Shown here: piece by piece, positions 1-6,772 of the stretch
Layout: every line of letters begins with the position of its first letter
Numbering within the stretch: position 1 is the stretch's first letter
Source: Candidatus Omnitrophota bacterium
Lineage (GTDB): Bacteria > Omnitrophota > Gorgyraeia > 1-14-0-20-64-10 > JACQQZ01
Direction: 5' to 3'
Length of the DNA stretch: 12,475 bases
Assembly: GCA_016206635.1 (NCBI GenBank)
Contig: JACQRF010000080.1
Span: 1 to 12,475 of the forward strand
Made by a program: the position numbers and the translations under genes
The notes under the pieces: generated by a model
What the model saw: only the letters and a program-made list of their open reading frames with translations
Told to the model about the DNA's origin: nothing
The model's database searches: none

Positions 1-350
1 GCATAGCGCGCCGTATGCGTCAACGACAGATGGATCCGCCGGACGCGGCGCCGGCGCTGCAGCCGCCGGGCCTCGCCGGTCAACTGAATGCTCGGCTGGC
101 CGCTGGAGGCCCGCATCACCGCCACATCCTGCCAGCGCATCGTCAGCCCCTGCCGGTCGCCGAACGCCTTGGCCACCGCTTCTTTCGCCGCAAAGCGCGC
201 GGCGAGATGCTCGGCGGAGAGGCGCTTCGCCACGCAGTAGCGGCGCTCCCCCGGTGTGAAGATCCGGGCAAGGAACGCCGGTCCCTGCCGGCGCAGCGTG
301 CGCCGCAGCCGGGCGACCTCGACGAGATCCACCCCGCAGCCGAGGATCAC
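1..350 (-). CDS. acpS: holo-[acyl-carrier-protein] synthase AcpS, 3' end cut off by the window edge
   Basis: AcpS transfers the 4'-phosphopantetheine arm of CoA onto apo-acyl carrier protein in the cytoplasm, which activates fatty acid synthesis. I translated this frame by hand. It starts with GTG at 350 and reads MILGCGVDLVEVARLRR, the classic AcpS N-terminus with metal-binding Asp8. It continues with RIFTPGERRYC, then AARFAAKEAVAKAFG carrying the second metal ligand Glu57, then GQPSIQLTGEA, and leaves the window at HLSLTHTARYA, which corresponds to the HVSLSHT motif. About 116 codons are visible, so only a short C-terminus is missing. The GTG start overlaps the pdxJ stop in a GTGA (4-base overlap), so translation is probably coupled. 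A pdxJ-acpS pair is a common arrangement in Gram-negative bacteria. The identification is firm. Confidence 0.93.
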   Translation of the reverse strand, partial: MILGCGVDLVEVARLRRTLRRQGPAFLARIFTPGERRYCVAKRLSAEHLAARFAAKEAVAKAFGDRQGLTMRWQDVAVMRASSGQPSIQLTGEARRLQRRRRVRRIHLSLTHTARY

Positions 351-1072
351 GCGGCCGCCCCGCGCGCGAGCGTGACCATGTCGCGGACCGCCTGACGGAT
401 CCCCACCAACATCGCGCGGGCCATGATGCTGTGTCCGATATTCAGCTCCGCCACGCCCGGGAGCGCGGCGACCGCCCTGACATTATGATAGGTTAGCCCG
501 TGGCCGGCGTTGATCGTCAGCCCCATCGCGCGGGCCCGGTCCGCCACCGCGCGCAGCCGCGCCAGCGCGCGGCGCCGCGCCGCGGCGGTCCGCGCATTGG
601 CATAGGCGCCGGTATGCAATTCGATCATGGACACCCCCAGCGCCTGCGATGCCTCCACCTGCCGGAGCTCGGGATCAATAAAGAGGCTCACGACGATCCT
701 GCGGGCCTGCAGTCGCCGGATCACCGGGGCGAGCCGCCGGCGGTGGGCCACCACGTCCAACCCCCCTTCGGTGGTAATCTCCTGGCGGCGCTCGGGCACA
801 AGCGTCGCCTGGTCAGGGCACACCGCCAGCACGGCCTCCACGACATCCTCGGCGATCGCCATCTCCACATTCAACCGGGTGCGGACGACCCGGCGCAGCG
901 CGGCCAGATCGCGGTCTTGAATATGCCGCCGGTCTTCTCGGAGATGGCAGACGATCGAGTCGCATCCAGCCAACTCCGCCTCCGCCGCCGCCAGGACCGG
1001 GTCCGGCTCGACGGTGCGTCGGGCCTGGCGCAGCGTGGCCACGTGATCAATATTGACGCCCAGCCGGGGCAT
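347..1072 (-). CDS. pdxJ: pyridoxine 5'-phosphate synthase PdxJ
   Basis: PdxJ condenses 1-deoxyxylulose 5-phosphate with 3-amino-2-oxopropyl phosphate to make pyridoxine 5'-phosphate, the ring-closing step of the DXP-dependent vitamin B6 pathway. The 241-residue product has the family's usual length and TIM-barrel motifs: NIDHVATLRQAR at the N-terminus (His10), CHLREDRRHIQD, LNVEMA, TLVPERRQEITTEGG, the IELHTGAYANA loop, NAGHGLTYHNV, and the phosphate-binding ELNIGHSIMARA near the C-terminus. The ATG at 1072 gives MPRLGVNIDHV, the expected start; a weak GGTGAG lies about 8 bases upstream. It follows the 35-codon ORF by 9 bases and overlaps acpS by 4 bases. In many bacteria glmM precedes this position but is missing here. 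Nothing in the sequence suggests a defect. Confidence 0.95.
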   Translation of the reverse strand: MPRLGVNIDHVATLRQARRTVEPDPVLAAAEAELAGCDSIVCHLREDRRHIQDRDLAALRRVVRTRLNVEMAIAEDVVEAVLAVCPDQATLVPERRQEITTEGGLDVVAHRRRLAPVIRRLQARRIVVSLFIDPELRQVEASQALGVSMIELHTGAYANARTAAARRRALARLRAVADRARAMGLTINAGHGLTYHNVRAVAALPGVAELNIGHSIMARAMLVGIRQAVRDMVTLARGAAA

Positions 1073-1081
1073 GGTGGCGGC

Positions 1082-1189
1082 TCACCAATGCGGCGGCAGC
1101 ATGCGCCGCACGGCCCACCACGTCGCCACCGCGAGGATCAGCGCCAACAGTTTCGAGGGCCAATCGTGAAGCCATCCCGGCCGCGGCAT
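1082..1189 (-). CDS. 35-residue membrane-anchor ORF resembling only the N-terminus of YbbR/CdaR
   Basis: This short frame fills most of the gap between cdaA and pdxJ. It starts with ATG at 1189, four bases after the cdaA stop, and ends in TGA at 1082-1084. The product opens with MPRPGWLHDWPSKLLALI, continues through a hydrophobic stretch (about residues 12-28) with the pattern W-PSKLLALILAV-WW-V, and ends RRMLPPHW. YbbR-domain proteins (CdaR), which sit next to and regulate the diadenylate cyclase CdaA, typically start with a similar NW-LKLLSL-LA---W--V membrane helix. The extracytoplasmic YbbR repeats that should follow are absent; pdxJ starts 9 bases later. It may be a relic of ybbR or a retained one-helix partner of CdaA. 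A G-rich stretch at the end of cdaA could act as ribosome binding site but is about 10 bases away. That it is translated is inferred from position and resemblance only. Confidence 0.5.
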   Translation of the reverse strand: MPRPGWLHDWPSKLLALILAVATWWAVRRMLPPHW

Positions 1190-1193
1190 CGGC

Positions 1194-1985
1194 TTACGGC
1201 CCCCCTGGCGGCGGGTTGAACGGTTCCATCGCCAGCACTCCCCGCTGTCCGTAGAGTTCCCGAAGCGACTGGACCAACGACTCCCGATCTAAATCTCGCG
1301 ACAACTCCCCGCGCACCGCCAGCGAGATGGCGCCGGTCTCTTCCGAGACGACGATCACCAGCGCGTCGGTTTCCTCGGACAAGCCGAGCGCGGCCCGATG
1401 GCGCGTGCCGAGTGTCTTGGAGACGCGCGGGTCCTGCGTGAGGGGGAACAGGCACGCCGCCGCCAAGATCCGCCCTTGGGCGATGATCACGCCGCCGTCA
1501 TGGAGCGGGGCCGGCGAGGTGAACACCGTCACCAGCAGCTCGCTCGTCACGGCGCTGTCCAGCAGAATGCCGCTCTCGGTGTACGGTCGCAGCCGCGTCT
1601 GTCGTTCGATCGCCAGGATCGCCCCCATCTTCTTGTGCGCCATCGAGGTCACCGCCTTGATCACTTCCTCGATGACTTCGTCCTTCGGTTGGGCCAGCCG
1701 GAAGAAGTGCTCCCCGCCGATTTTCGCCAAGCCGCGGCGCAGCTCCGGTTGGAAGACGATCAGCAGCGCGATGACGGAGATGGCCACCAGGTGGGTCAAC
1801 AGCCAATGCAGGACCTGCAGCCCGAGGAGTTCCGTGAGGACGAACAGCAGGAGCAGGACCAACGCCCCGCGCAGGACATGAATTGCCACGGTCCCCCGGA
1901 AAAATACCAGCAGGCCGTAATAGAACGCCCACAGGAGGCCGATCTCGAGGACCGGCTGCCACCACAAGCCCCAGGGGACGCTCAT
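1194..1985 (-). CDS. cdaA: membrane diadenylate cyclase CdaA (DacA type)
   Basis: This enzyme makes cyclic di-AMP from two ATP at the inner face of the membrane. The 263-residue protein has the CdaA layout. Three hydrophobic segments (about residues 9-29, 32-51 and 58-78) are followed by a short linker (VFQPELRRGLAKIGGEHFF) and the DisA_N cyclase domain. The domain shows SPAPLHDGGVII (163-165 in place of the usual DGA), the TLGTRHRAALGLSEETDA block with RHR at 195-197, and VVSEETGAIS at 212-220. The Ala-to-Gly change in DGA is conservative. The ATG at 1985 overlaps the folP stop in an ATGA, and four bases separate its stop from the mini-ORF resembling YbbR. In related operons cdaA is followed by ybbR and glmM, which control it; here that control module is eroded. 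Function as a c-di-AMP synthase is confident. Confidence 0.92.
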   Translation of the reverse strand: MSVPWGLWWQPVLEIGLLWAFYYGLLVFFRGTVAIHVLRGALVLLLLFVLTELLGLQVLHWLLTHLVAISVIALLIVFQPELRRGLAKIGGEHFFRLAQPKDEVIEEVIKAVTSMAHKKMGAILAIERQTRLRPYTESGILLDSAVTSELLVTVFTSPAPLHDGGVIIAQGRILAAACLFPLTQDPRVSKTLGTRHRAALGLSEETDALVIVVSEETGAISLAVRGELSRDLDRESLVQSLRELYGQRGVLAMEPFNPPPGGP

Positions 1986-2860
1986 GCGGCCCGGCGCACC
2001 GCCTCGATCATCTCGACCACCTGGCGCATGGCACGGACATCATGGACGCGCACCATCGCCGCCCCGGCGGAGGCTGCCCACGCCACCGCCGCGGCCGTCC
2101 CCATCAACCGCTCATCCGGCCCGCCGCCCAGCACCGCGCCGATCACCGATTTTCTCGATGGGCCGACGACCACCGGGTACCCCGTCGCCACGAACCGGTC
2201 CACGGCCCGCAACAACTGCAGGTTGTGCCCCGGCCGCTTCCCGAAGCCGATCCCCGGGTCAATCAAGATCTGCGCCTCGGCGACCCCGCGCGCCTGGGCG
2301 CCGGCCGCCGCCTCGCGCAACCACCCCGTGACCTCCGTCACGACATCGGCATAGCGCGGCCCCTGCTGCATGGTCTCCGGCGTCCCCTGCATGTGCATGA
2401 GGATCACGGGCGCGCCGGTCCTGGCCACGACATCGCCCATGTCAGGATCACCTGTCAGCGCGGTGACATCGTTGATCAGAGAGGCGCCGGCCGCCACGGC
2501 CTCTCGGGCCACGACCGCCTTGCGCGTATCCACGGAGATCGGGACAGGCAGGATGGGCGCGAGCGCGCGGATCACCGGCAGCACCCGGCGCAACTCTTCG
2601 CCGGCCGGCACCGGGGCGGCGCCCGGCCGCGTGGACTCGCCGCCGATGTCAATCAGGTCGGCCCCCTCATCCACCATCGCGCGCGCCCGCGCGCAGGCGG
2701 CCGACGGGTCGAGGTAGCGGCCGCCGTCGCTGAACGAATCCGGCGTCACGTTGAGGATCCCCATCACCAGGGTGCGCCCCCCGACCATCAGCTGGAATCG
2801 GCCGCACGCCAACGGGCGCGGGACGTTATGCGGAGGCCGCGGGCTGGCGGCCGGATTCAT
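1982..2860 (-). CDS. folP: dihydropteroate synthase FolP
   Basis: FolP joins 6-hydroxymethyl-7,8-dihydropterin pyrophosphate to p-aminobenzoate in folate synthesis and is the sulfonamide target. From the ATG at 2860 the product is 292 residues. It shows LVMGILNVTPDSFSDGG (about 31-47), DIGGESTRPG (71-80), PISVDTRKAVVA, SLINDVTAL, VILMHMQGTPETMQ, DPGIGFGK, VVGPSRKSVIG, and a C-terminal VRVHDVRAM. Start choice is uncertain. The longest frame starts with ATG at 2905 and would overlap ftsH by 80 bases, although a GAGG lies 6 bases before it. The ATG at 2860 overlaps by 35 bases. A TTG at 2812 is the only option without overlap and would start at LACGRFQL, close to where family homology begins. 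The frame is co-directional with and coupled to cdaA (4-base overlap). It supplies the folate that the one-carbon genes on the right use. Confidence 0.94.
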   Translation of the reverse strand: MNPAASPRPPHNVPRPLACGRFQLMVGGRTLVMGILNVTPDSFSDGGRYLDPSAACARARAMVDEGADLIDIGGESTRPGAAPVPAGEELRRVLPVIRALAPILPVPISVDTRKAVVAREAVAAGASLINDVTALTGDPDMGDVVARTGAPVILMHMQGTPETMQQGPRYADVVTEVTGWLREAAAGAQARGVAEAQILIDPGIGFGKRPGHNLQLLRAVDRFVATGYPVVVGPSRKSVIGAVLGGGPDERLMGTAAAVAWAASAGAAMVRVHDVRAMRQVVEMIEAVRRAA

Positions 2861-4751
2861 CGGCGGGACGGGGCAATCCGGCAATGCGCGTGACCTCTTC
2901 GCCATCCAGCACCTCGCGCTCCAGCAACGCGCCCGTCAGCTGGGCGAGCTGGTCGCGATGGGCCGTGAGCACGTCCCGGGCCCGAGCGTAGCTGGCATCC
3001 ACGATCTTGCGAACCTCCTCATCGATCAGCACGGCGGTGCGGTCGGAATAGTTCCGCTCCTCGGCCAGGTCGCGGCCGAGGAACACCATCGAGGGCCGCT
3101 TGCCGAACGTCAAATGCCCGAGCGCCTCGCTCATCCCGTACTCGCAGACCATGCGGCGCGCCAGCTCCGTCGCCACCTCGAGGTCGTTCTGCGCGCCGGT
3201 CGTCACCTCTTGGCACGTCAGCTCCTCCGCCACGCGGCCGCCCAACAACACCGTCAGCTTGCCCAGCAATTCCCGCCGGGTGGTGATGTAGCGATCCTCC
3301 AACGGCATCTGCATGGTATAGCCCAGCGCCGCCGTGCCGCGCGGGATGATCGACACCTTGTGGACCGGATCGGCCCCGGGCACGAGCAACGCGACGAGGG
3401 CATGGCCCGCCTCGTGCGCCGCCACGATCGACTTCTCATAATTGGAGATGACGCGCGACTTGCGCTCCGGGCCGGCCATCACCCGCTCGATCGACTGTTC
3501 CAGCTCCGCGGTGCCGACGGCGTCCTTATTGCGGCGGGCCGCCAGCAAGGCCCCCTCATTCGCCAGGTTCGCCAAGTCCGCGCCGGAAAACCCCGGCGTC
3601 TGCCGCGCAATCGACTTCAAGTCCACGTCGGGGGCCAGCGTGATTTTCCGCGTGTGGACCTTGAGAATCGCCTCGCGGCCGTTGATGTCGGGGCGATCGA
3701 TCACGATCTGCCGGTCGAACCGGCCGGGGCGCAGCAGCGCCGGGTCCAGCACGTCCGGCCGATTCGTGGCCGCCACCAGGATGACCCCTTCCTGGGTGTT
3801 GAAGCCGTCCATCTCGACGAGCAGCGCGTTCAGCGTCTGCTCCCGCTCGTCATGCCCGCCGCCGATGCCGGCGAAGCGCTGGCGCCCGACGGCGTCAATC
3901 TCGTCAATGAAGATGATGCAACCGCGGCCCGAGGCCTTGGCCGACTTCTTCGCCTGGTCGAACAGATCGCGCACGCGCGACGCCCCGACCCCGACGAACA
4001 TCTCCACAAAATCGGACCCGCTGATGGAGAAGAACGGCACGCTGGCCTCGCCCGCCACCGCCTTGGCCAGCAAAGTCTTGCCGGTCCCCGGCGGCCCCAT
4101 CAGCAGCACGCCTTTGGGGATCTTGCCGCCGAGCCGCTGGAACCGCTTTGGATCTTTGAGGAACTCGATGATCTCCCGCAGTTCTTCCTTGGCTTCGTCC
4201 ACGCCGGCCACATCGTCGAACGTCACGCGCGTCTCGGAATCGCTCATCTGGCGGGCGCGGCTCTTGCCAAACGCCAAGATGCGCCCCCCGCCCTGCGCCC
4301 CGCGATAGACGAGCGCCCAGAAAAAGGCGAGTAGCAGCAGCGGGCCGGCCAACTGGAAGAACACATTCAGCCAGAAGGTCCGCGGCGGCTCGATCCGGAA
4401 GTCTTTCACCTGCTCCCGCAGCGTGCGGACCAGGTCCGGATCGTTGGGCACGGCCACTTCATACTTGGTCCCGTCCATTTGCTCGCCGTACACCTTGCCG
4501 TCCGACAGGATCGCCGTGTCGATCGTCGGGGTCGCGTTATTATGCGCCAGCATATTGAAGAACTGGGCATACCCCAGCTTCACCGGCGTCCCTTCCGCCA
4601 TCTGCCCCATGCGGTACAGATAGGCAACCGTCGCCATGGCCACAAGCACCCACAAGATGCCGCGGGAGATCCTCGGCGGGGTGGATGGGCCCGGCGGGGA
4701 CACCGGAGACGGTGACACAGGTTTGGGAGGTGTTATCGTCGGTGTCGTCAT
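2826..4751 (-). CDS. ftsH: ATP-dependent zinc metalloprotease FtsH
   Basis: FtsH is the membrane-anchored AAA+ protease that degrades misassembled membrane proteins and short-lived cytoplasmic regulators. With the ATG at 4751 the product is 641 residues. A Pro-rich N-terminus leads to a first membrane helix (about 29-47, ILWVLVAMATVAYLYRM), a roughly 80-residue extracytoplasmic domain, and a second helix (about 131-149). The AAA module follows, with Walker A GPPGTGKT (219-226), Walker B IIFIDEID (279-286) and the second region of homology ATNRPDVLDPALLRPGRFDRQ. The protease domain has HEAGH (446-450) and the third zinc ligand in TTGAQNDLEVAT (Asp523). A longer frame begins at 4802, but that ATG lies upstream of the likely transcription start, because the predicted -10 box is at 4774-4779, so 4751 is preferred. 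No strong Shine-Dalgarno is visible before it. It heads the left-hand operon. Confidence 0.96.
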   Translation of the reverse strand: MTTPTITPPKPVSPSPVSPPGPSTPPRISRGILWVLVAMATVAYLYRMGQMAEGTPVKLGYAQFFNMLAHNNATPTIDTAILSDGKVYGEQMDGTKYEVAVPNDPDLVRTLREQVKDFRIEPPRTFWLNVFFQLAGPLLLLAFFWALVYRGAQGGGRILAFGKSRARQMSDSETRVTFDDVAGVDEAKEELREIIEFLKDPKRFQRLGGKIPKGVLLMGPPGTGKTLLAKAVAGEASVPFFSISGSDFVEMFVGVGASRVRDLFDQAKKSAKASGRGCIIFIDEIDAVGRQRFAGIGGGHDEREQTLNALLVEMDGFNTQEGVILVAATNRPDVLDPALLRPGRFDRQIVIDRPDINGREAILKVHTRKITLAPDVDLKSIARQTPGFSGADLANLANEGALLAARRNKDAVGTAELEQSIERVMAGPERKSRVISNYEKSIVAAHEAGHALVALLVPGADPVHKVSIIPRGTAALGYTMQMPLEDRYITTRRELLGKLTVLLGGRVAEELTCQEVTTGAQNDLEVATELARRMVCEYGMSEALGHLTFGKRPSMVFLGRDLAEERNYSDRTAVLIDEEVRKIVDASYARARDVLTAHRDQLAQLTGALLEREVLDGEEVTRIAGLPRPADESGRQPAASA

Positions 4752-4773
4752 CGCACGATCGTGAAGAAGCGCC

Positions 4774-4802
4774 AGTGTAGCATGGAACGTGCAGGCATGC
4801 AA
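4774..4802 (-). promoter_or_regulatory. predicted sigma70-type promoter for ftsH
   Basis: Read on the minus strand, TTGCAT (4797-4802) and TACACT (4774-4779) are separated by exactly 17 bases. The -10 box is preceded by TG plus one base, an extended -10. Transcription would start near 4767, leaving a leader of about 16 bases before the ATG at 4751. The site lies in the 58-base gap between the tilS stop and ftsH, the only true intergenic gap of that size in this half of the window. Seen directly: boxes and spacing. Inferred: activity. Confidence 0.6.
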
Positions 4803-4809
4803 GCGGGGC

Positions 4810-5862
4810 TCATCGACGACGCGCGGGGGCGCTCACGACGACCGCGCGGGCCGTGACCCGCACGGTCACGCCGCGCGGCCAATCCAGGCGGCCCGGCCGG
4901 CGCGCCGCGACCAGCTCAAGACAGGCCGCCACGTGACGGAACGCCACCCGCCGCAGGCTGCCCACCGCCCGGGCGATCATCCAGCGCACGATGCGACGCT
5001 GCAGGGCCACCGGCTGCCCCCGAAGGAGCGGGGCCGCAACGCGCGCGCGCCCTCGGATAGCTCGGACATGGCGCCGGCACCAATGCGCCGTCTGCCGCTG
5101 CAGCCATCGATCGTCTTCGCGCGCCACCTCGGCAAACGCCGCCAGGCGTTCCACCACCGACGGGCCGAACGCCCGCGCCAGCGGCGGCAGCACGGTGCGG
5201 CGCAGCCGGTTCCGGCGGAACGCCGGGCGGGTGTTCGTCGGGTCGACGACCCAGGGGATTCGCCGACCACGCAGGTAAGCCTGTAACGCCGCGTGGCGGC
5301 ACATCAGCAACGGGCGGATCAGCCGGAGCCGCCGCGAGCCTAATGCCCGCCCCACCGGCATCCCGCCGGCCCCGGTCAATCCGCTGCCGCGCGCGAGCGC
5401 CAGCAGCACCGTCTCCGCCTGATCTTCCTGCGTATGGCCGACCGCCACGTGCCGCGCCCCCACCCGCCGCGCCAGGCGCGCCAAGGCCGCGTAACGCCGA
5501 TCTCGGGCAGTGCCCTCCCACGACTGGCGAGGGCGTTTGTCGGGCGCCAGTGACACCGTGAGCACCGGCACCCCGAGGCGGCGCCCGACACGCTGGACGA
5601 GCGCCCGTTCCCGGCGGGCCGCCGCCGGCCGCCATCCGTGATTGACATAGACCGCCCACACCGTCAGGCGCTCGCACTCGCGGAGCTCCGCTAACAACGT
5701 CAACAAGGCCATCGAGTCGGGCCCGCCGGAGACCCCGACGAGGATCTTTGCGCCCCGTGGCCACACGCGGCGCTGCCGCGCGAATCGGCGGAGGTGGTAT
5801 GCAAGTGGTGAGAGACGTGGGCGGGAGGGGGTGGCGGCGAGTGGATTTGAACCACTGACCAA
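4810..5862 (-). CDS. tilS: tRNA(Ile)-lysidine synthase TilS, start codon unresolved
   Basis: TilS converts C34 of the CAU anticodon of tRNA-Ile2 to lysidine with ATP, so that it reads AUA and is charged with Ile instead of Met. Diagnostic motifs are the PP-loop ILVGVSGGPDSMALL, VYVNHGWRP, VGHTQEDQAETVLLALARGSG, and DPTNTRPAFRRNRLRRTVLPPL. The protein ends without a clear separate C-terminal TilS domain. The N-terminus is a problem. The first start codon clearly outside the tRNA gene is a GTG at 5766 (VWPRGAKILVG). However, similarity to the family's N-terminal helix (HLRRFARQRRVWPRG) starts before it, and the only in-frame start upstream is a TTG at 5862, inside the tRNA gene; a TAG closes the frame just above. 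No Shine-Dalgarno supports either choice. I give the longest frame; the enzyme identity is firm, the first 32 residues are not. Confidence 0.88.
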   Translation of the reverse strand: MVSGSNPLAATPSRPRLSPLAYHLRRFARQRRVWPRGAKILVGVSGGPDSMALLTLLAELRECERLTVWAVYVNHGWRPAAARRERALVQRVGRRLGVPVLTVSLAPDKRPRQSWEGTARDRRYAALARLARRVGARHVAVGHTQEDQAETVLLALARGSGLTGAGGMPVGRALGSRRLRLIRPLLMCRHAALQAYLRGRRIPWVVDPTNTRPAFRRNRLRRTVLPPLARAFGPSVVERLAAFAEVAREDDRWLQRQTAHWCRRHVRAIRGRARVAAPLLRGQPVALQRRIVRWMIARAVGSLRRVAFRHVAACLELVAARRPGRLDWPRGVTVRVTARAVVVSAPARRR

Positions 5863-5905
5863 GGGCTTATGAGTCCCCTGCTCTACCGGGCTGAGCTACG
5901 CCGCC
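5832..5905 (-). tRNA. tRNA with anticodon CAU (elongator Met or Ile2)
   Basis: The minus strand folds as a complete 74-base cloverleaf. The acceptor stem is GGCGGCG/CGCCGCC with discriminator A, the D-arm is GCTC/GAGC with a GG-containing loop, the anticodon arm is GGGGA-CTCATAA-GCCCT with CAT at positions 34-36, the variable loop is TGGTC, and the T-arm is AGTGG-TTCAAAT-CCACT. The last anticodon-stem pair is an A31-G39 mismatch and the first is a G-T wobble. CCA is not encoded; the acceptor is followed by CCC after ACC, so a CCA-adding enzyme must complete it. It is not an initiator, because the anticodon stem lacks the three G-C pairs next to the loop. Whether it is elongator Met or the TilS substrate Ile2 cannot be settled by eye. 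It lies 19 bases after the response-regulator stop, with no promoter of its own that I can see. Confidence 0.93.
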
Positions 5906-5924
5906 AACTGAGTTGGACATTCAA

Positions 5925-6308
5925 CTACGTGGAAGAGGGGCCAAGGAGGCGAGTGAGTTGGCCGAGCAGCTCCGAGGCTTTGAACGGCTTCCGCACGAAG
6001 GCATCGGCCCCGCTCAGCAACTTCATCTCCTCCTCCGACTCATCGATCTTGGCGGTGAAGATGACGATCGGGATCTTCTGATACCGCGGGTCGCGCTTGA
6101 GCACCGAACAGACCGAATAGCCATTGAGGTTGGGGAGCATGAGATCGAGGATGATGAGATCCGGCGCCTCGGTCTGCGCCTTCGCCAACCCCTCCTGCCC
6201 GTCCATCGCCACGAGCACATCGTAGCCTTCCATCCGAAGGCGATCGCTGACCATGCGGACCACCATCGGCTCATCGTCCACCACGAGGATCCGCTTCGGG
6301 GCGGTCAT
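5925..6308 (-). CDS. single-domain (receiver-only) response regulator
   Basis: The 127-residue product is a lone REC domain with no output domain. It has the acidic pair and Mg site DDE (residues 11-13), the phosphoacceptor Asp55 in LIILDLMLPNLNGY, the switch Thr85 in IVIFTAK, and the conserved Lys107 in VRKPF. Phosphorylation by a histidine kinase elsewhere is expected, with output through protein-protein contact as in CheY/DivK-like proteins; the sequence does not say which. The ATG at 6308 overlaps the stop of the preceding exported protein gene in an ATGA, so the two are probably made together. No histidine kinase gene lies nearby, and the neighbours are tRNA-modification genes, so the signalling context is unknown. 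Confidence 0.93.
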   Translation of the reverse strand: MTAPKRILVVDDEPMVVRMVSDRLRMEGYDVLVAMDGQEGLAKAQTEAPDLIILDLMLPNLNGYSVCSVLKRDPRYQKIPIVIFTAKIDESEEEMKLLSGADAFVRKPFKASELLGQLTRLLGPSST

Positions 6309-6772
6309 TGGCCTTCCCCCGTCGGCTGTTGCGGGACCAGATCCCCGTTTGCCGGCGCCGCCGGGGCGGGCGCCGGCGCGGGAGTTGATTTGGCCTGCGC
6401 TTGCAGGACCTGGAGCGCGCGGCCCTGGTCCCCCTGCGCGCGTTCCACGACCGTCAGCCGCTGATCCACGGCCCCCACCCGCTTGTCCAACACCGCCATC
6501 TGCGATTCGAGAGCCGCCTGTTTCGTCTCCATCGTCGTGAGCCGCTTCTCCGCCGCCTCAAACCGCGTCGTGATCGCCAAGAACTTCTTCGACAAGTATT
6601 CCTCGGATGGAATGGGGGCGACGGTGCCGTTGCGCTCCTCGACCGGCCAATCCGCCGGAACTTTGAATCGGAACCCTTTGACTTCTTTCGTCACCAACTC
6701 CTCGCCGGCCTCGGCAAGCGCCGGCACGGCCAGCCAGATCAGCACGAGCCAGATCCCCCAGGTCGCCTTCAT
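6305..6772 (-). CDS. small exported coiled-coil protein of unknown function
   Basis: I do not recognise this family. From the ATG at 6772 it encodes 155 residues. It begins with a signal peptide (MKATWGIWLVLIWLAVPALA, likely cleaved before EAGEE at about residue 20). A short segment, KGFRFKVPADWPVEERNGTVAPIPSEEYL, resembles a small folded or binding motif. A long run with heptad-like hydrophobic spacing follows (FLAITTRFEAAEKR onward to about residue 115), predicting a coiled coil, and the tail is rich in Ala and Pro (APAPAPAAPA). It is presumably periplasmic or envelope-associated. The ATG overlaps the mnmA stop as ATGA; an in-frame GTG at 6784 is an alternative start, but it would put extra residues before the signal peptide. 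Its 4-base overlap with the response regulator suggests a functional pair. There is no Cys for a lipoprotein anchor. Confidence 0.8.
   Translation of the reverse strand: MKATWGIWLVLIWLAVPALAEAGEELVTKEVKGFRFKVPADWPVEERNGTVAPIPSEEYLSKKFLAITTRFEAAEKRLTTMETKQAALESQMAVLDKRVGAVDQRLTVVERAQGDQGRALQVLQAQAKSTPAPAPAPAAPANGDLVPQQPTGEGQ

Noticed and set aside
2751..4334. 527-codon open frame on the plus strand opposite ftsH and folP
   Set aside because: It is antisense to the conserved FtsH domains and has a low-complexity Arg/His/Gln-rich translation; a GC-rich shadow frame.
5903..5915. Small inverted repeat CCAAC-TGA-GTTGG at the tRNA 5' end
   Set aside because: Five-base arms with a three-base loop, partly inside the tRNA acceptor; too short to support a regulatory or attachment site.
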